Position numbers and translations under genes: made by a program
The notes under the pieces: generated by a model
Databases searched by the model: none
Seen by the model: the letters and a program-made list of their open reading frames with translations, nothing else
Told to the model about the DNA's origin: nothing
From: CALJFL01 sp963669435
GTDB taxonomy: Bacteria > Pseudomonadota > Gammaproteobacteria > Pseudomonadales > Halieaceae
DNA: 64,000 nt
NCBI GenBank assembly: GCA_963669435.1
Contig: OY770025.1
Coordinates: 3,968,001-4,032,000 of the forward strand
Reading direction: 5' to 3'
Part shown: in pieces, positions 41,805-49,520 of the stretch
Layout: each line of letters opens with the position of its first letter
How positions within the stretch are numbered: the stretch's first letter is position 1

Positions 41805-42158
41805 ATGAGCGATAAGGGCCAAAATAGTCGCAACGGAATCTTGTCTTTGACCATTAAAGACAAGGCCGTGTTGTATTCAGCTTACATGCCGTTTTTGACC
41901 AATGGCGGCTTATTTGTCCCCACCAATAAGGCTTATAACATCGGTGATGAAGTGTTCATGCTGCTCACCCTGATGGACGAGCCCGAAAAGATCCCCATCG
42001 CCGGTACGGTGGTATGGGTGACACCTCGCGGCGCCCAGGGCAACCGCACCGCCGGTATTGGCGTGCAATTCAGCGAGCAGGACGCCGCTGCCAACGCTAA
42101 GATCGAAAATCACCTGGCCGGCTCTCTGAATTCCGACCGCCCCACACATACGATGTAA
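41805..42158 (+). CDS. pilZ: PilZ domain protein (type IV pilus type)
   Basis: A 117-aa PilZ-fold protein, LTIKDKAVLYSAYMPFLTNGGLFVPTNKAYNIGDEVFMLLTL, then IAGTVVWVTPRGAQGNRTAGIGVQF. The N-terminal RxxxR arm for c-di-GMP is missing, as in the original PilZ that helps type IV pilus assembly by acting with PilB and FimX. Its place after holB matches the tmk-holB-pilZ order of pseudomonads and relatives. The tatD gene often found next is absent. Confidence 0.92.
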   Translation: MSDKGQNSRNGILSLTIKDKAVLYSAYMPFLTNGGLFVPTNKAYNIGDEVFMLLTLMDEPEKIPIAGTVVWVTPRGAQGNRTAGIGVQFSEQDAAANAKIENHLAGSLNSDRPTHTM

Positions 42159-42218
42159 TTTCTCTCGAGTGATTTCGAGAAATACACCCTAAGTTATTGT
42201 TATATATTAATTCTTGCC

Positions 42219-42349
42219 AAAAAAAATGGGTCCCTATAAGGGACCCAATAAGACCATTAGGAGTGAAACATAAAGGAATTGCTTCCCTAGAAGAGCATTG
42301 GGTATGCTCCCGCGACCACCCAGTTAAACTAGGGGATAGGTAGTCACAC
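42219..42349 (-). ncRNA. Candidate small RNA with strong terminator
   Basis: The 301-bp gap 42159-42459 has no coding frame, but its minus strand has the layout of an sRNA gene. A promoter (42354-42382) precedes about 130 nt with stems GACTACCT/GGGTGGTC (42345-42338 with 42321-42314), GAGCAT-ACCCA-ATGCTC (42309-42293), GGAA-GCAA-TTCC near 42285-42274, and a terminator TGGGTCCCT-TAT-AGGGACCCA (42247-42227) followed by T8 (42226-42219). The first stem needs G-U pairs that form only if the minus strand is the RNA, which supports its direction. No known RNA family recognised. Confidence 0.55.
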
Positions 42350-42353
42350 TCTT

Positions 42354-42382
42354 AGTATCGCCGAAATCGGGTAATTTGCCAC
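42354..42382 (-). promoter_or_regulatory. Candidate promoter of the small RNA
   Basis: On the minus strand, GTGGCA (42382-42377), 17-bp spacer, GATACT (42359-42354); each box matches consensus in four of six positions. Start would be about 42349-42347. Confidence 0.4.
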
Positions 42383-42459
42383 AAGCAATCAGCGCTATTT
42401 TTAGCCTATTTGGGAATAAAGACATAACTTCTAATTATTTAAAGGTATAAAGCGCAGGA

Positions 42460-43530
42460 ATGGCGGCGACAACAGCTTTTTTGACCGGGGTGATAGAGGG
42501 CTTCTATGGCAGGCCATGGAGCCACGAATCGCGGCTGGCCTACGCGGACTACCTTGCCCGGTTGGGTCTGTCCTGCTACCTCTATTGCCCCAAGTCTGAC
42601 CCCTATTTGCGCAAGGCCTGGCAAGAAGATTGGTCACCCGGCGCCTGGGCGGACCTGACGGTCTTAGCTCAGACTTATCGCCAGCGTGGCTTGGATTTTG
42701 GTCTTGGTCTGTCTCCCTTCGAACTCTATAAAAGCTACGGCGCTGCTGAAAAAAAACACTTACAGGCAAAGTTGTCGCGACTCAACGAGTTAAACGCGCC
42801 GTTACTTGCGATACTGTTTGATGACATGCCCGGTGATGTGGAGGATCTGGGTGCAAGGCAGGCGGAGATCGTTGCCGATGTGCAGGCCTGGTCATCGGCG
42901 TCGAAAATCATAGTTTGCCCGACGTATTATTCTTTTGACCCGGTGCTGGAAAAGTTCTTTGGGCAGATGCCGGATCGTTACTGGCCGCAGCTTGGAGAAC
43001 AACTGCCTGCGGATGTCGACGTTTTCTGGACGGGTAATGCGGTCTGCTCGGAGCGGATTACCCGCGCAGATATCGAAGGTATTGTGTCCGCCCTGGGTCG
43101 GCCGGTGGTGTTGTGGGACAACTACCCGGTGAATGATGGTGCCATACGTTCTCGTCACCTTTACCTGGAGCCGCTATCAGATCGTGAACGTTTACCGACG
43201 GATTTGGTCGCGGGCCACTTCTGCAATCCGATGAACCAGGCGTGTTTGTCACTGCCGGCGCTGACAGGGCTGTCCGATCTTTACAGCGAATCAACCAAAG
43301 ATGGGGAGTGCTCTAAAGGCATGTTGCGCGCTGTTGTGGGTGAGCAGGTACTGGGCCTTTTACAGCAGCACGGTGCAGAGTTCGCCAATCTCGGCCTCGA
43401 TGAAATGACCGAGCAACGACGACGCGAACTCACCGCACTTTATGAGCACGAGACGGGCGACGCCGCTGCGGAGGTGGCGGGGTGGTTAAGGGGCGAATAT
43501 ACTTTCGACCCCGCCTGTCTGACGGATTAA
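42460..43530 (+). CDS. GH84 glycosidase (O-GlcNAcase/beta-N-acetylglucosaminidase domain)
   Basis: A 356-aa protein made of a single GH84 catalytic barrel: GVIEGFYGRPWS at the start, LYCPKSDPYLRKAW, the catalytic Asp pair in AILFDDMPGD, then FWTGNAVCSERITRADI and PVVLWDNYPVNDG. Family members remove terminal beta-N-acetylglucosamine by substrate assistance. There is no signal peptide or carbohydrate-binding module, so it should act in the cytoplasm, which is unusual for bacterial GH84 enzymes acting on host glycans. It lies 7 bp before a cupin/PMI-like gene. AGGA directly abuts the ATG, too close for good spacing. Natural substrate unknown. Confidence 0.87.
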   Translation: MAATTAFLTGVIEGFYGRPWSHESRLAYADYLARLGLSCYLYCPKSDPYLRKAWQEDWSPGAWADLTVLAQTYRQRGLDFGLGLSPFELYKSYGAAEKKHLQAKLSRLNELNAPLLAILFDDMPGDVEDLGARQAEIVADVQAWSSASKIIVCPTYYSFDPVLEKFFGQMPDRYWPQLGEQLPADVDVFWTGNAVCSERITRADIEGIVSALGRPVVLWDNYPVNDGAIRSRHLYLEPLSDRERLPTDLVAGHFCNPMNQACLSLPALTGLSDLYSESTKDGECSKGMLRAVVGEQVLGLLQQHGAEFANLGLDEMTEQRRRELTALYEHETGDAAAEVAGWLRGEYTFDPACLTD

Positions 43531-43537
43531 CCCCATT

Positions 43538-44845
43538 TTGACCCAATCACCCGGCCAGCCTGTATTTCTGCAATGCGACGACAGTGCGCCCGCAGAGGTT
43601 TACCTGAGTTGGGTCCGGGAACTGGATTGCTATGACGACGACCTGTTAATCGTCGTTCCATTTCGCTTTAGCGAGTACTGGCGAGAAGATGGCGCAGCGA
43701 TTGAGCTCAACGCTATCTATGCTCATCTCGACGGGCAAAGCTGGGTTTCTGTCACCGATGCCACCCTGGAGATAAGTAGCGAATCTCACCAGGACCAATA
43801 TGCGCTTTGGGCACGCGAGCATGGTTTTGCACAGATAAAAACCGGCGCGCCAGTTGCCCTGGCGCCGGTCGATATCCCAAAACCCTGGGGCAGGGAAATC
43901 TGGTTTACCGGGGTAGAAGCCCGCGGCGTTTGTGCTTTTTCCTCGGACACGGGTAAAACGCCGGTTCCCTGGTTGCAAGCTGCCATGAGTGACATGTCGC
44001 TGGGCCTTGCGGGCCAGCCGTTGGTACTGCTGAAAATTCTCGACCCCTCGCCGGAGCCGGTCACCGGTGACCTGTATTTCGAGCTGCACCAGGAAAAGCG
44101 TGAAGTATATGTCGTAACCCATGTTGATAACGACGCCTGGCCAGATGGCGTTGGATCTATACGCTATGGATTCGATCCGCAAAGGGTAGCCGAGGCCGAA
44201 TCCGATACCGTCTTTCGTGCGCAATACCTGGACAGTGTAAAGGCCTATGAAAAAGTCCGGCGTGAGATTGATGCGCTCGATGTAAACGTAGAGCCTTCCA
44301 GCCAACTTCAGGAGCAGGAACAAGCGCTGCGCGCAGAGATGGACAGCTACAGTCTTATGCGCCCGTTACAGGTGGGCGATGTTGTTAAGGTGCCGTTATT
44401 ACTACCGCATTCTTTACAGCATGGCGTCAGGACGGTGGAGTTCCAGACGCCTGTCTATGAGCGCAAAATTCTGTCTTTTGCCCAGCAAGTGCTGACGCAG
44501 GATCACTGGGATACCGCCGAGGCTGTGGCACAAATGACACTGCTTGCCCCCCCGGAAGAGGCATTTCCTGTATTGCCCGCAGAGGAGGGCGTTCGTGTAG
44601 AACGCATTGTGGATTTCGATGATTTTGAAGTCTGGCGTGTCCGCCTGGAACCCGGGTCGGCCTACCAGGTTCCAGTTTGCGCGAGCTACCGCGTGCTCAT
44701 GGTATTGGTGGGTGTGATCGACGCTGGCTCACTGCCATTGGTGCCTGAACAGGCTGCGCTGCTAAGCGCTAGCTCCAATAATCGCATCACCAACACACAA
44801 GCAGATAAACCTGCCATTTTCCTGTTGGCGAGCCCGCGTTGTTGA
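43538..44845 (+). CDS. Cupin protein resembling type I phosphomannose isomerase
   Basis: A 435-aa protein with ALAPVDIPKPWGREIWFTGVEARG in the centre and a PMI/cupin-like core: YFELHQEKREVYVVTHV, then VGDVVKVPLLLPHSLQHGVRTVEFQTPVYERKILSF and QDHWDTAEAV. These match mannose-6-phosphate isomerase motifs (Lys-Pro-Trp-Gly, the E/H metal ligands, and the His of PHSLQHG). The metal-site pattern is only partly recognisable, so isomerase activity is not assured. The start is TTG, 7 bp after the GH84 gene, without a good ribosome site. Together they suggest intracellular handling of a GlcNAc-linked sugar. Confidence 0.7.
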   Translation: MTQSPGQPVFLQCDDSAPAEVYLSWVRELDCYDDDLLIVVPFRFSEYWREDGAAIELNAIYAHLDGQSWVSVTDATLEISSESHQDQYALWAREHGFAQIKTGAPVALAPVDIPKPWGREIWFTGVEARGVCAFSSDTGKTPVPWLQAAMSDMSLGLAGQPLVLLKILDPSPEPVTGDLYFELHQEKREVYVVTHVDNDAWPDGVGSIRYGFDPQRVAEAESDTVFRAQYLDSVKAYEKVRREIDALDVNVEPSSQLQEQEQALRAEMDSYSLMRPLQVGDVVKVPLLLPHSLQHGVRTVEFQTPVYERKILSFAQQVLTQDHWDTAEAVAQMTLLAPPEEAFPVLPAEEGVRVERIVDFDDFEVWRVRLEPGSAYQVPVCASYRVLMVLVGVIDAGSLPLVPEQAALLSASSNNRITNTQADKPAIFLLASPRC

Positions 44846-44959
44846 ATAGAGCTCAGAAGCGCCCAGAAGTTGAACCACGCGGGTGATTGTGTCAGAATCC
44901 TCGCCCTTGTAACGCCTCAAAGCTATGATTTTACGGGCTCTAACTCGATATAAATCATG

Positions 44960-44985
44960 AAGTTATGACGCTAAGATCATGACTT
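44960..44985 (+). terminator. Possible weak terminator after the cupin gene
   Basis: AAGTTATGA (44960-44968), eight-base loop, TCATGACTT (44977-44985) pair along nine positions with one G-U, followed by TTCTAG. The stem is AT-rich, so strength is doubtful. A TTGAAC-N17-CAGAAT promoter-like pair lies upstream at 44870-44898. Confidence 0.3.
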
Positions 44986-45024
44986 TTCTAGTATTGGATA
45001 TCCATTCCTGTGGCGTTTCATGCA

Positions 45025-45109
45025 GCGGAAGTGGCGAAATTGGTATACGCGCTGGATTTAGGTTCCAGTGCCGCAAGGCGTGAGAGTTCGAGTCTCTCCT
45101 TCCGCACCA
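45025..45109 (+). tRNA. tRNA-Leu(UAG)
   Basis: An 85-nt tRNA with encoded CCA. Acceptor GCGGAAG/CTTCCGC, anticodon stem CTGGA/TCCAG with loop TTTAGGT giving TAG, long variable arm TGCCGCAAGGCG and T-arm GAGAGTTCGAGTCTCTC. Reads CUA and other CUN codons. Upstream of mgsA and the tig block, a position common for this tRNA in gammaproteobacteria. Confidence 0.97.
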
Positions 45110-45295
45110 TATTCCCCGCCGGCCTCTCGGTGAGAGGCAGGCATCTCATCGCCCCAAAAACCTTTATGCGTTCGGTGACCGACCTGGTTATGTGTTTCCC
45201 AGGGCGAGGAGCTGTTTGGGCAATTCCCGTGGCGGCCTGACCCGTTTCGTCGTTTCTGGCAAACTGCTCATTAACTATCTTCTAAGTGGAGGACG

Positions 45296-45730
45296 ATGGT
45301 GACCAAGAGTATTGCGCTGGTGGCGCACGACAAGTGCAAGCAAGACCTGGTTGATTGGGCTGGTCAGCACCGCGAAGCCCTGTCCGGACTGGATATTTAC
45401 GCTACCGGGACCACCGGCCGGCTGCTGGGCGAAGCGTTGCCCTGGCCAGTTAATAGCCTACTCAGCGGGCCTCTGGGCGGTGATCAGCAGATCGGGGCCA
45501 AAATCGCCTGCGGCGAACTGGATATGCTGATTTTTTTCTGGGACCCCCTGGAGCCCATGCCACACGATTCCGACGTTAAAGCCCTGCTGCGAATAGCCAA
45601 TCTTTGGAACGTACCTGTTGCCTGCAATCGTGCATCGGCAGATTTTATGATCAGTTCTTCGCTGATCAATGACCCCGATTATGTGCGCGTGGGGCCCGAT
45701 TTGAGCGGCTATATAAACAGGCAACTCTAG
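45296..45730 (+). CDS. mgsA: Methylglyoxal synthase
   Basis: A 144-aa enzyme converting dihydroxyacetone phosphate to methylglyoxal, a phosphate-relief bypass of glycolysis. Conserved segments are IALVAHDKCKQDLVDW, the phosphate-binding YATGTTGRLL, SGPLGGDQQIGAKI, and FFWDPLEPMPHDSDVKALLRI with the active-site Asp and His. GGAGG lies before the ATG. The gene stands alone between tRNA-Leu and tig. Confidence 0.96.
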   Translation: MVTKSIALVAHDKCKQDLVDWAGQHREALSGLDIYATGTTGRLLGEALPWPVNSLLSGPLGGDQQIGAKIACGELDMLIFFWDPLEPMPHDSDVKALLRIANLWNVPVACNRASADFMISSSLINDPDYVRVGPDLSGYINRQL

Positions 45731-45767
45731 GAGGCGCTTTTGCGTCAAGCGTGCCAGTTTGAGCCGC

Positions 45768-45795
45768 TTTACTAGCCTGCTCAGGTAGGTATAAT
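45768..45795 (+). promoter_or_regulatory. Candidate sigma-70 promoter for tig
   Basis: TTTACT (45768-45773), 16-bp spacer, TATAAT (45790-45795). The -10 is perfect; the start near 45802 gives a leader of about 135 nt before tig. Confidence 0.55.
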
Positions 45796-45935
45796 TGCGC
45801 GCCTTGTTTACGCTGCCTGGCGGGTGCTCCTGCGCCGCTCAGGTATGCAGAGGTAGCCTAGTCGGCCCTCCAGTTTTTACGGTTAATAGGCGTGCTAACC
45901 GCCTGAAAATGAAAGATTTAATCTGAGGAAAAACC

Positions 45936-47258
45936 ATGCAGGTTTCCATTGAAACAACATCCGGGCTTGAGCGGCGTCTGACCGTTGGTGTTCCGGCAAC
46001 ACGGGTCGACCAGGAGGTCGATGTCCGTTTGCAAAAAGCGGCCAAGAATGTACGTATTCCGGGTTTCCGTCCCGGCAAGGTGCCGATGAAAGTAATGCGT
46101 CAGCGTTTTGGTGCTGGGGTTCGCCAGGAAGTGGTAGGAGAGGTCATGAGCCAATCCTTCCAGGAAGCCGTGGTGCAGGAAAAACTGCGTCCCGCCGGGC
46201 AGCCCAGCATCGAGCCGCGAAATCTCGAAGCCGGTAAGGATCTGGAATATGTTGCCACCTTTGAAGTCTTTCCCGAGGTGGATACGGTAGAAATGTCAGG
46301 CTTCGATGTAGAGCGTCCACAGGCGGAAGTGACCGACGAAGATATCGACAACATTATCGAAGTGTTTCGCAAGCAGCAGGGTAGCTGGGAAATCGTTGAG
46401 CGCGCCGCGGCGGATGGTGACAAGGTAAAAATTGATTATGTTGGCACCCGCGACGGTGAGGCCTTTGACGGCGGTAGCGCTGAGGACTCTGAGTTGGAGT
46501 TGGGCTCGGGACGCATGATCCCCGGCTTTGAAGACGGCGTTGTCGGTATGTCAGCCGGTGACGAAAAAACCCTTAATTTGCAGTTTCCTGAGGACTATCA
46601 CAGCGAAGAGCTCAAGGGCGCCGAGGTAGAATTCAAGGTCACCTTGAACGCGGTAACTGCGTTGCAGTTAGCCCCGCTGGACGAGGAGTTGTACAAGAGT
46701 TACGGCGTAGAAGAGGGCGGTGAAGAACAGTTCCGCCAGGAAGTCGGCGAGAACATGTCCCGTGAGCTGAAAAATGCCGTGGAAGCCAAGGTCAAGCAGC
46801 AGGTGATGGATGCGGTCGTAGAGGCCCATGACTCTTTGGAAGTACCCAAGGCCCTGATAGCCCAGGAAATTGACGCCCTGCGTAAGCAGATGTTCCAGCA
46901 GTTCGGTGGTGCCGGTGGTCAGGATCTCGACCTGAACTCCTTGCTGCCCGATGAGATGTTCAGCGAGAATGCCGAGCGTCGTGTGAAGCTGGGCCTGTTG
47001 CTGTCGGAAATGATCAGCAAGCTTGAACTCAAAGCGGATGCGGACAAAGTGCGCGCGACCATTGAGGAAATGGCTTCTACCTACCAGGAGCCTGAAGAGG
47101 TCATAAACTGGTACTACGCCAACCCCGAACAGCTGTCTTCGGTGGAATCCAAAGTTTTGGAAGACCAGGTGGTTGAAAAACTGCTGGAGAATGCCAACAT
47201 AGTAGACAAGGCATGTAGTTATCAGGAAGCCATTGGCCAGGCGCAGGAACAAGCCTGA
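45936..47258 (+). CDS. tig: Trigger factor
   Basis: A 440-aa ribosome-associated chaperone and prolyl isomerase. The ribosome-binding loop is GFRPGKVPMKVMRQRFG (family GFRxGKxP), followed by the FKBP domain (DKVKIDYVGTRDGEAFDGGSAEDSELELGSG...IPGFEDGVVGMSAGDEKTL) and the helical substrate-cradling arms in the C-terminal half (ENMSRELKNAVEAKVKQQVMDAV). First gene of tig-clpP-clpX-lon, with 106 bp to clpP. TGAGGAAAA lies before the ATG. Confidence 0.97.
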   Translation: MQVSIETTSGLERRLTVGVPATRVDQEVDVRLQKAAKNVRIPGFRPGKVPMKVMRQRFGAGVRQEVVGEVMSQSFQEAVVQEKLRPAGQPSIEPRNLEAGKDLEYVATFEVFPEVDTVEMSGFDVERPQAEVTDEDIDNIIEVFRKQQGSWEIVERAAADGDKVKIDYVGTRDGEAFDGGSAEDSELELGSGRMIPGFEDGVVGMSAGDEKTLNLQFPEDYHSEELKGAEVEFKVTLNAVTALQLAPLDEELYKSYGVEEGGEEQFRQEVGENMSRELKNAVEAKVKQQVMDAVVEAHDSLEVPKALIAQEIDALRKQMFQQFGGAGGQDLDLNSLLPDEMFSENAERRVKLGLLLSEMISKLELKADADKVRATIEEMASTYQEPEEVINWYYANPEQLSSVESKVLEDQVVEKLLENANIVDKACSYQEAIGQAQEQA

Positions 47259-47364
47259 CCCTGAACGTGTCTTGGGGGCGCCCGCACTGATCGTTGTGAT
47301 CGTAGCGATTGTAACGAGAGCGGCGCCCGTTACCCGATAATCGACGACACATTAAGGGGCGGCA

Positions 47365-48006
47365 ATGCCACACAAGCTGGACGGCTACAACTCACAGACC
47401 ATCAATAACCTGGGCCTGGTGCCTATGGTGGTAGAGCAGACCTCGCGAGGGGAACGCTCTTTTGACATCTACTCCCGCCTGCTCAAGGAGCGCGTGATCT
47501 TCGCGGTGGGGCCCGTGGAAGACCACATGGCCAACCTGATCGTTGCTCAGCTGTTGTTTCTCGAGTCTGAAAATCCAGACAAAGATATCCACCTCTATAT
47601 CAATTCGCCGGGTGGTTCCGTCACTGCGGGCCTGTCTATCTACGACACCATGCAGTTTATCAAGCCCGATGTGAGCACCATGTGCATTGGCCAGGCGGCA
47701 TCCATGGGGGCCTTTTTGCTGGCCGGTGGCGCCTCGGGTAAGCGTTATTGCCTGCCCAACGCACGTACCATGATCCACCAGCCCAGTGGCGGTGCTCAGG
47801 GCCAGGCCACTGACATCGATATCCAGGCAAAAGAAATTCTCATCATCAGGGAACGTCTCAACCAATTGATGGCCGAACATACTGGGCAGTCACTGGAAAC
47901 CATTGAGCGAGATACTGAGCGTGATCGGTTTATGAATGCCGAGCAGAGCAAGGAATACGGCCTGATCGACGAGGTGGTCAATTCCCGCTCAGGGGCGCAG
48001 GAATAA
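47365..48006 (+). CDS. clpP: ATP-dependent Clp protease proteolytic subunit
   Basis: A 213-aa serine protease forming the tetradecameric barrel of ClpXP. Catalytic Ser113 (GQAASMGAFLL), His138 (TMIHQPSGGAQG) and Asp187 (ERDTERDRFM) are present. The N-terminal propeptide-like lead precedes LVPMVVEQTSRGERSFDIYSRLL. Length is normal. A 7-bp stem (CCCGGAT/ATCCGGG, 48017-48038) follows the stop without a T run, before clpX. Confidence 0.97.
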   Translation: MPHKLDGYNSQTINNLGLVPMVVEQTSRGERSFDIYSRLLKERVIFAVGPVEDHMANLIVAQLLFLESENPDKDIHLYINSPGGSVTAGLSIYDTMQFIKPDVSTMCIGQAASMGAFLLAGGASGKRYCLPNARTMIHQPSGGAQGQATDIDIQAKEILIIRERLNQLMAEHTGQSLETIERDTERDRFMNAEQSKEYGLIDEVVNSRSGAQE

Positions 48007-48130
48007 GCACTTTTACCCCGGATTTGCACAGATCCGGGACTTGCAAAACTCCGTAAAAAACATCATCTTAGGACACTAGGCTAAGACAGGCTCGGGGACA
48101 GGCCCGAGAGCCTGCGTATAGGGCGAGCGA

Positions 48131-49417
48131 ATGAGCGACGATTCCACGACATCTGACGACGGCGGTAAACTTCTCTACTGTTCCTTCTGTGGCAAAAGCC
48201 AGCACGAAGTACGGAAGCTGATTGCCGGCCCGTCTGTGTTCATTTGTGATGAATGCGTGGATCTATGCAACGACATCATCCGCGAAGAAGTCCAGGAAAG
48301 TAACAGCCAGGAAAAGCAGGATCACCTGCCGGTTCCCCAGGAAATCAAAGCCATTCTGGACGAGTACGTGATTGGCCAGCAGCGAGCTAAAAAGGTGCTG
48401 TCTGTAGCTGTGTACAACCACTACAAGCGACTTCGTCACGGCGATGCCCGCGGTGACGACGTCGAACTGGGTAAGAGTAATATCCTGCTGGTCGGCCCCA
48501 CCGGCTCTGGCAAGACGCTGCTCGCCGAAACACTGGCGCGCCTGCTGGATGTTCCTTTCACCATTGCCGATGCCACCACTTTGACCGAGGCGGGCTACGT
48601 GGGTGAAGACGTCGAGAATATTATTCAGAAGCTGTTGCAGAAGTGTGACTACGACGTCGATAAAGCCCAGGTGGGGATCGTCTATATCGACGAGATCGAC
48701 AAGATTTCTCGCAAATCCGATAACCCCTCGATTACCCGTGATGTATCCGGTGAAGGGGTGCAGCAAGCACTGCTGAAACTGATTGAAGGCACGGTGGCCT
48801 CTGTACCACCCCAGGGTGGGCGCAAACATCCACAGCAGGAGTTCCTGCAGGTCGATACCTCGAAGATCCTGTTTATCTGTGGCGGAGCTTTCGCTGGGCT
48901 GGACAAGGTGATACGCAACCGCTCTGAGAGGGGCGGTATCGGTTTTAATGCCGAGGTCAAGAGCAAGGATGAAACCAGCAATGTCGGTGAATTGTTGTTC
49001 CAACTGGAGCCGGAAGACCTGGTGCAATATGGCTTGATACCGGAATTTGTCGGTCGCTTACCGGTCATCGCCACGCTGGAAGAACTGGACGTCGACGCCC
49101 TGGTGCAGATATTGACCGAACCCAAGAATTCACTGACCAAGCAGTACAGCAAGCTGTTCGAAATGGAAGGTGTGGAAGTGGACTTCCGCGAGGATGGACT
49201 GAGCGCAGTGGCCGAGAAGGCCATGGAACGTAAAACCGGTGCTCGCGGCCTACGCTCGATCCTCGAGGGCGTGCTACTGGAGTCCATGTACAATATTCCT
49301 TCCCGCGATGATGTTGCCAAGGTGGTAATTGACGAGTCGGTGATTCGTGGCGACTCTGAGCCATTGCTGGTCTACCAGACGGAGCCCGCCAGGGCCGCCT
49401 CATCCAGCGAGGAGTAA
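48131..49417 (+). CDS. clpX: ATP-dependent Clp protease ATPase subunit
   Basis: A 428-aa AAA+ unfoldase that feeds substrates to ClpP. The N-terminal zinc-binding domain (YCSFCGKSQHEVRKL ... FICDECVDLC) has its four cysteines; Walker A is LLVGPTGSGKTLLA, Walker B VGIVYIDEIDKI, and the ClpP-binding loop lies in the GFNAEVKS region (family IGF). The C-terminus is slightly extended and Ser/Ala-rich (EPARAASSSEE). It lies 124 bp after clpP and 103 bp before lon. Confidence 0.97.
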   Translation: MSDDSTTSDDGGKLLYCSFCGKSQHEVRKLIAGPSVFICDECVDLCNDIIREEVQESNSQEKQDHLPVPQEIKAILDEYVIGQQRAKKVLSVAVYNHYKRLRHGDARGDDVELGKSNILLVGPTGSGKTLLAETLARLLDVPFTIADATTLTEAGYVGEDVENIIQKLLQKCDYDVDKAQVGIVYIDEIDKISRKSDNPSITRDVSGEGVQQALLKLIEGTVASVPPQGGRKHPQQEFLQVDTSKILFICGGAFAGLDKVIRNRSERGGIGFNAEVKSKDETSNVGELLFQLEPEDLVQYGLIPEFVGRLPVIATLEELDVDALVQILTEPKNSLTKQYSKLFEMEGVEVDFREDGLSAVAEKAMERKTGARGLRSILEGVLLESMYNIPSRDDVAKVVIDESVIRGDSEPLLVYQTEPARAASSSEE

Positions 49418-49520
49418 TCCTCGCGCCCTGACGTAGCCGGGGGTCCCCGGGCTTGTAATTGCAGGCCTGAACCCCATATAAGCCAGGCGATCTGGCTATT
49501 TACCCAACCCGGAGATTTAA

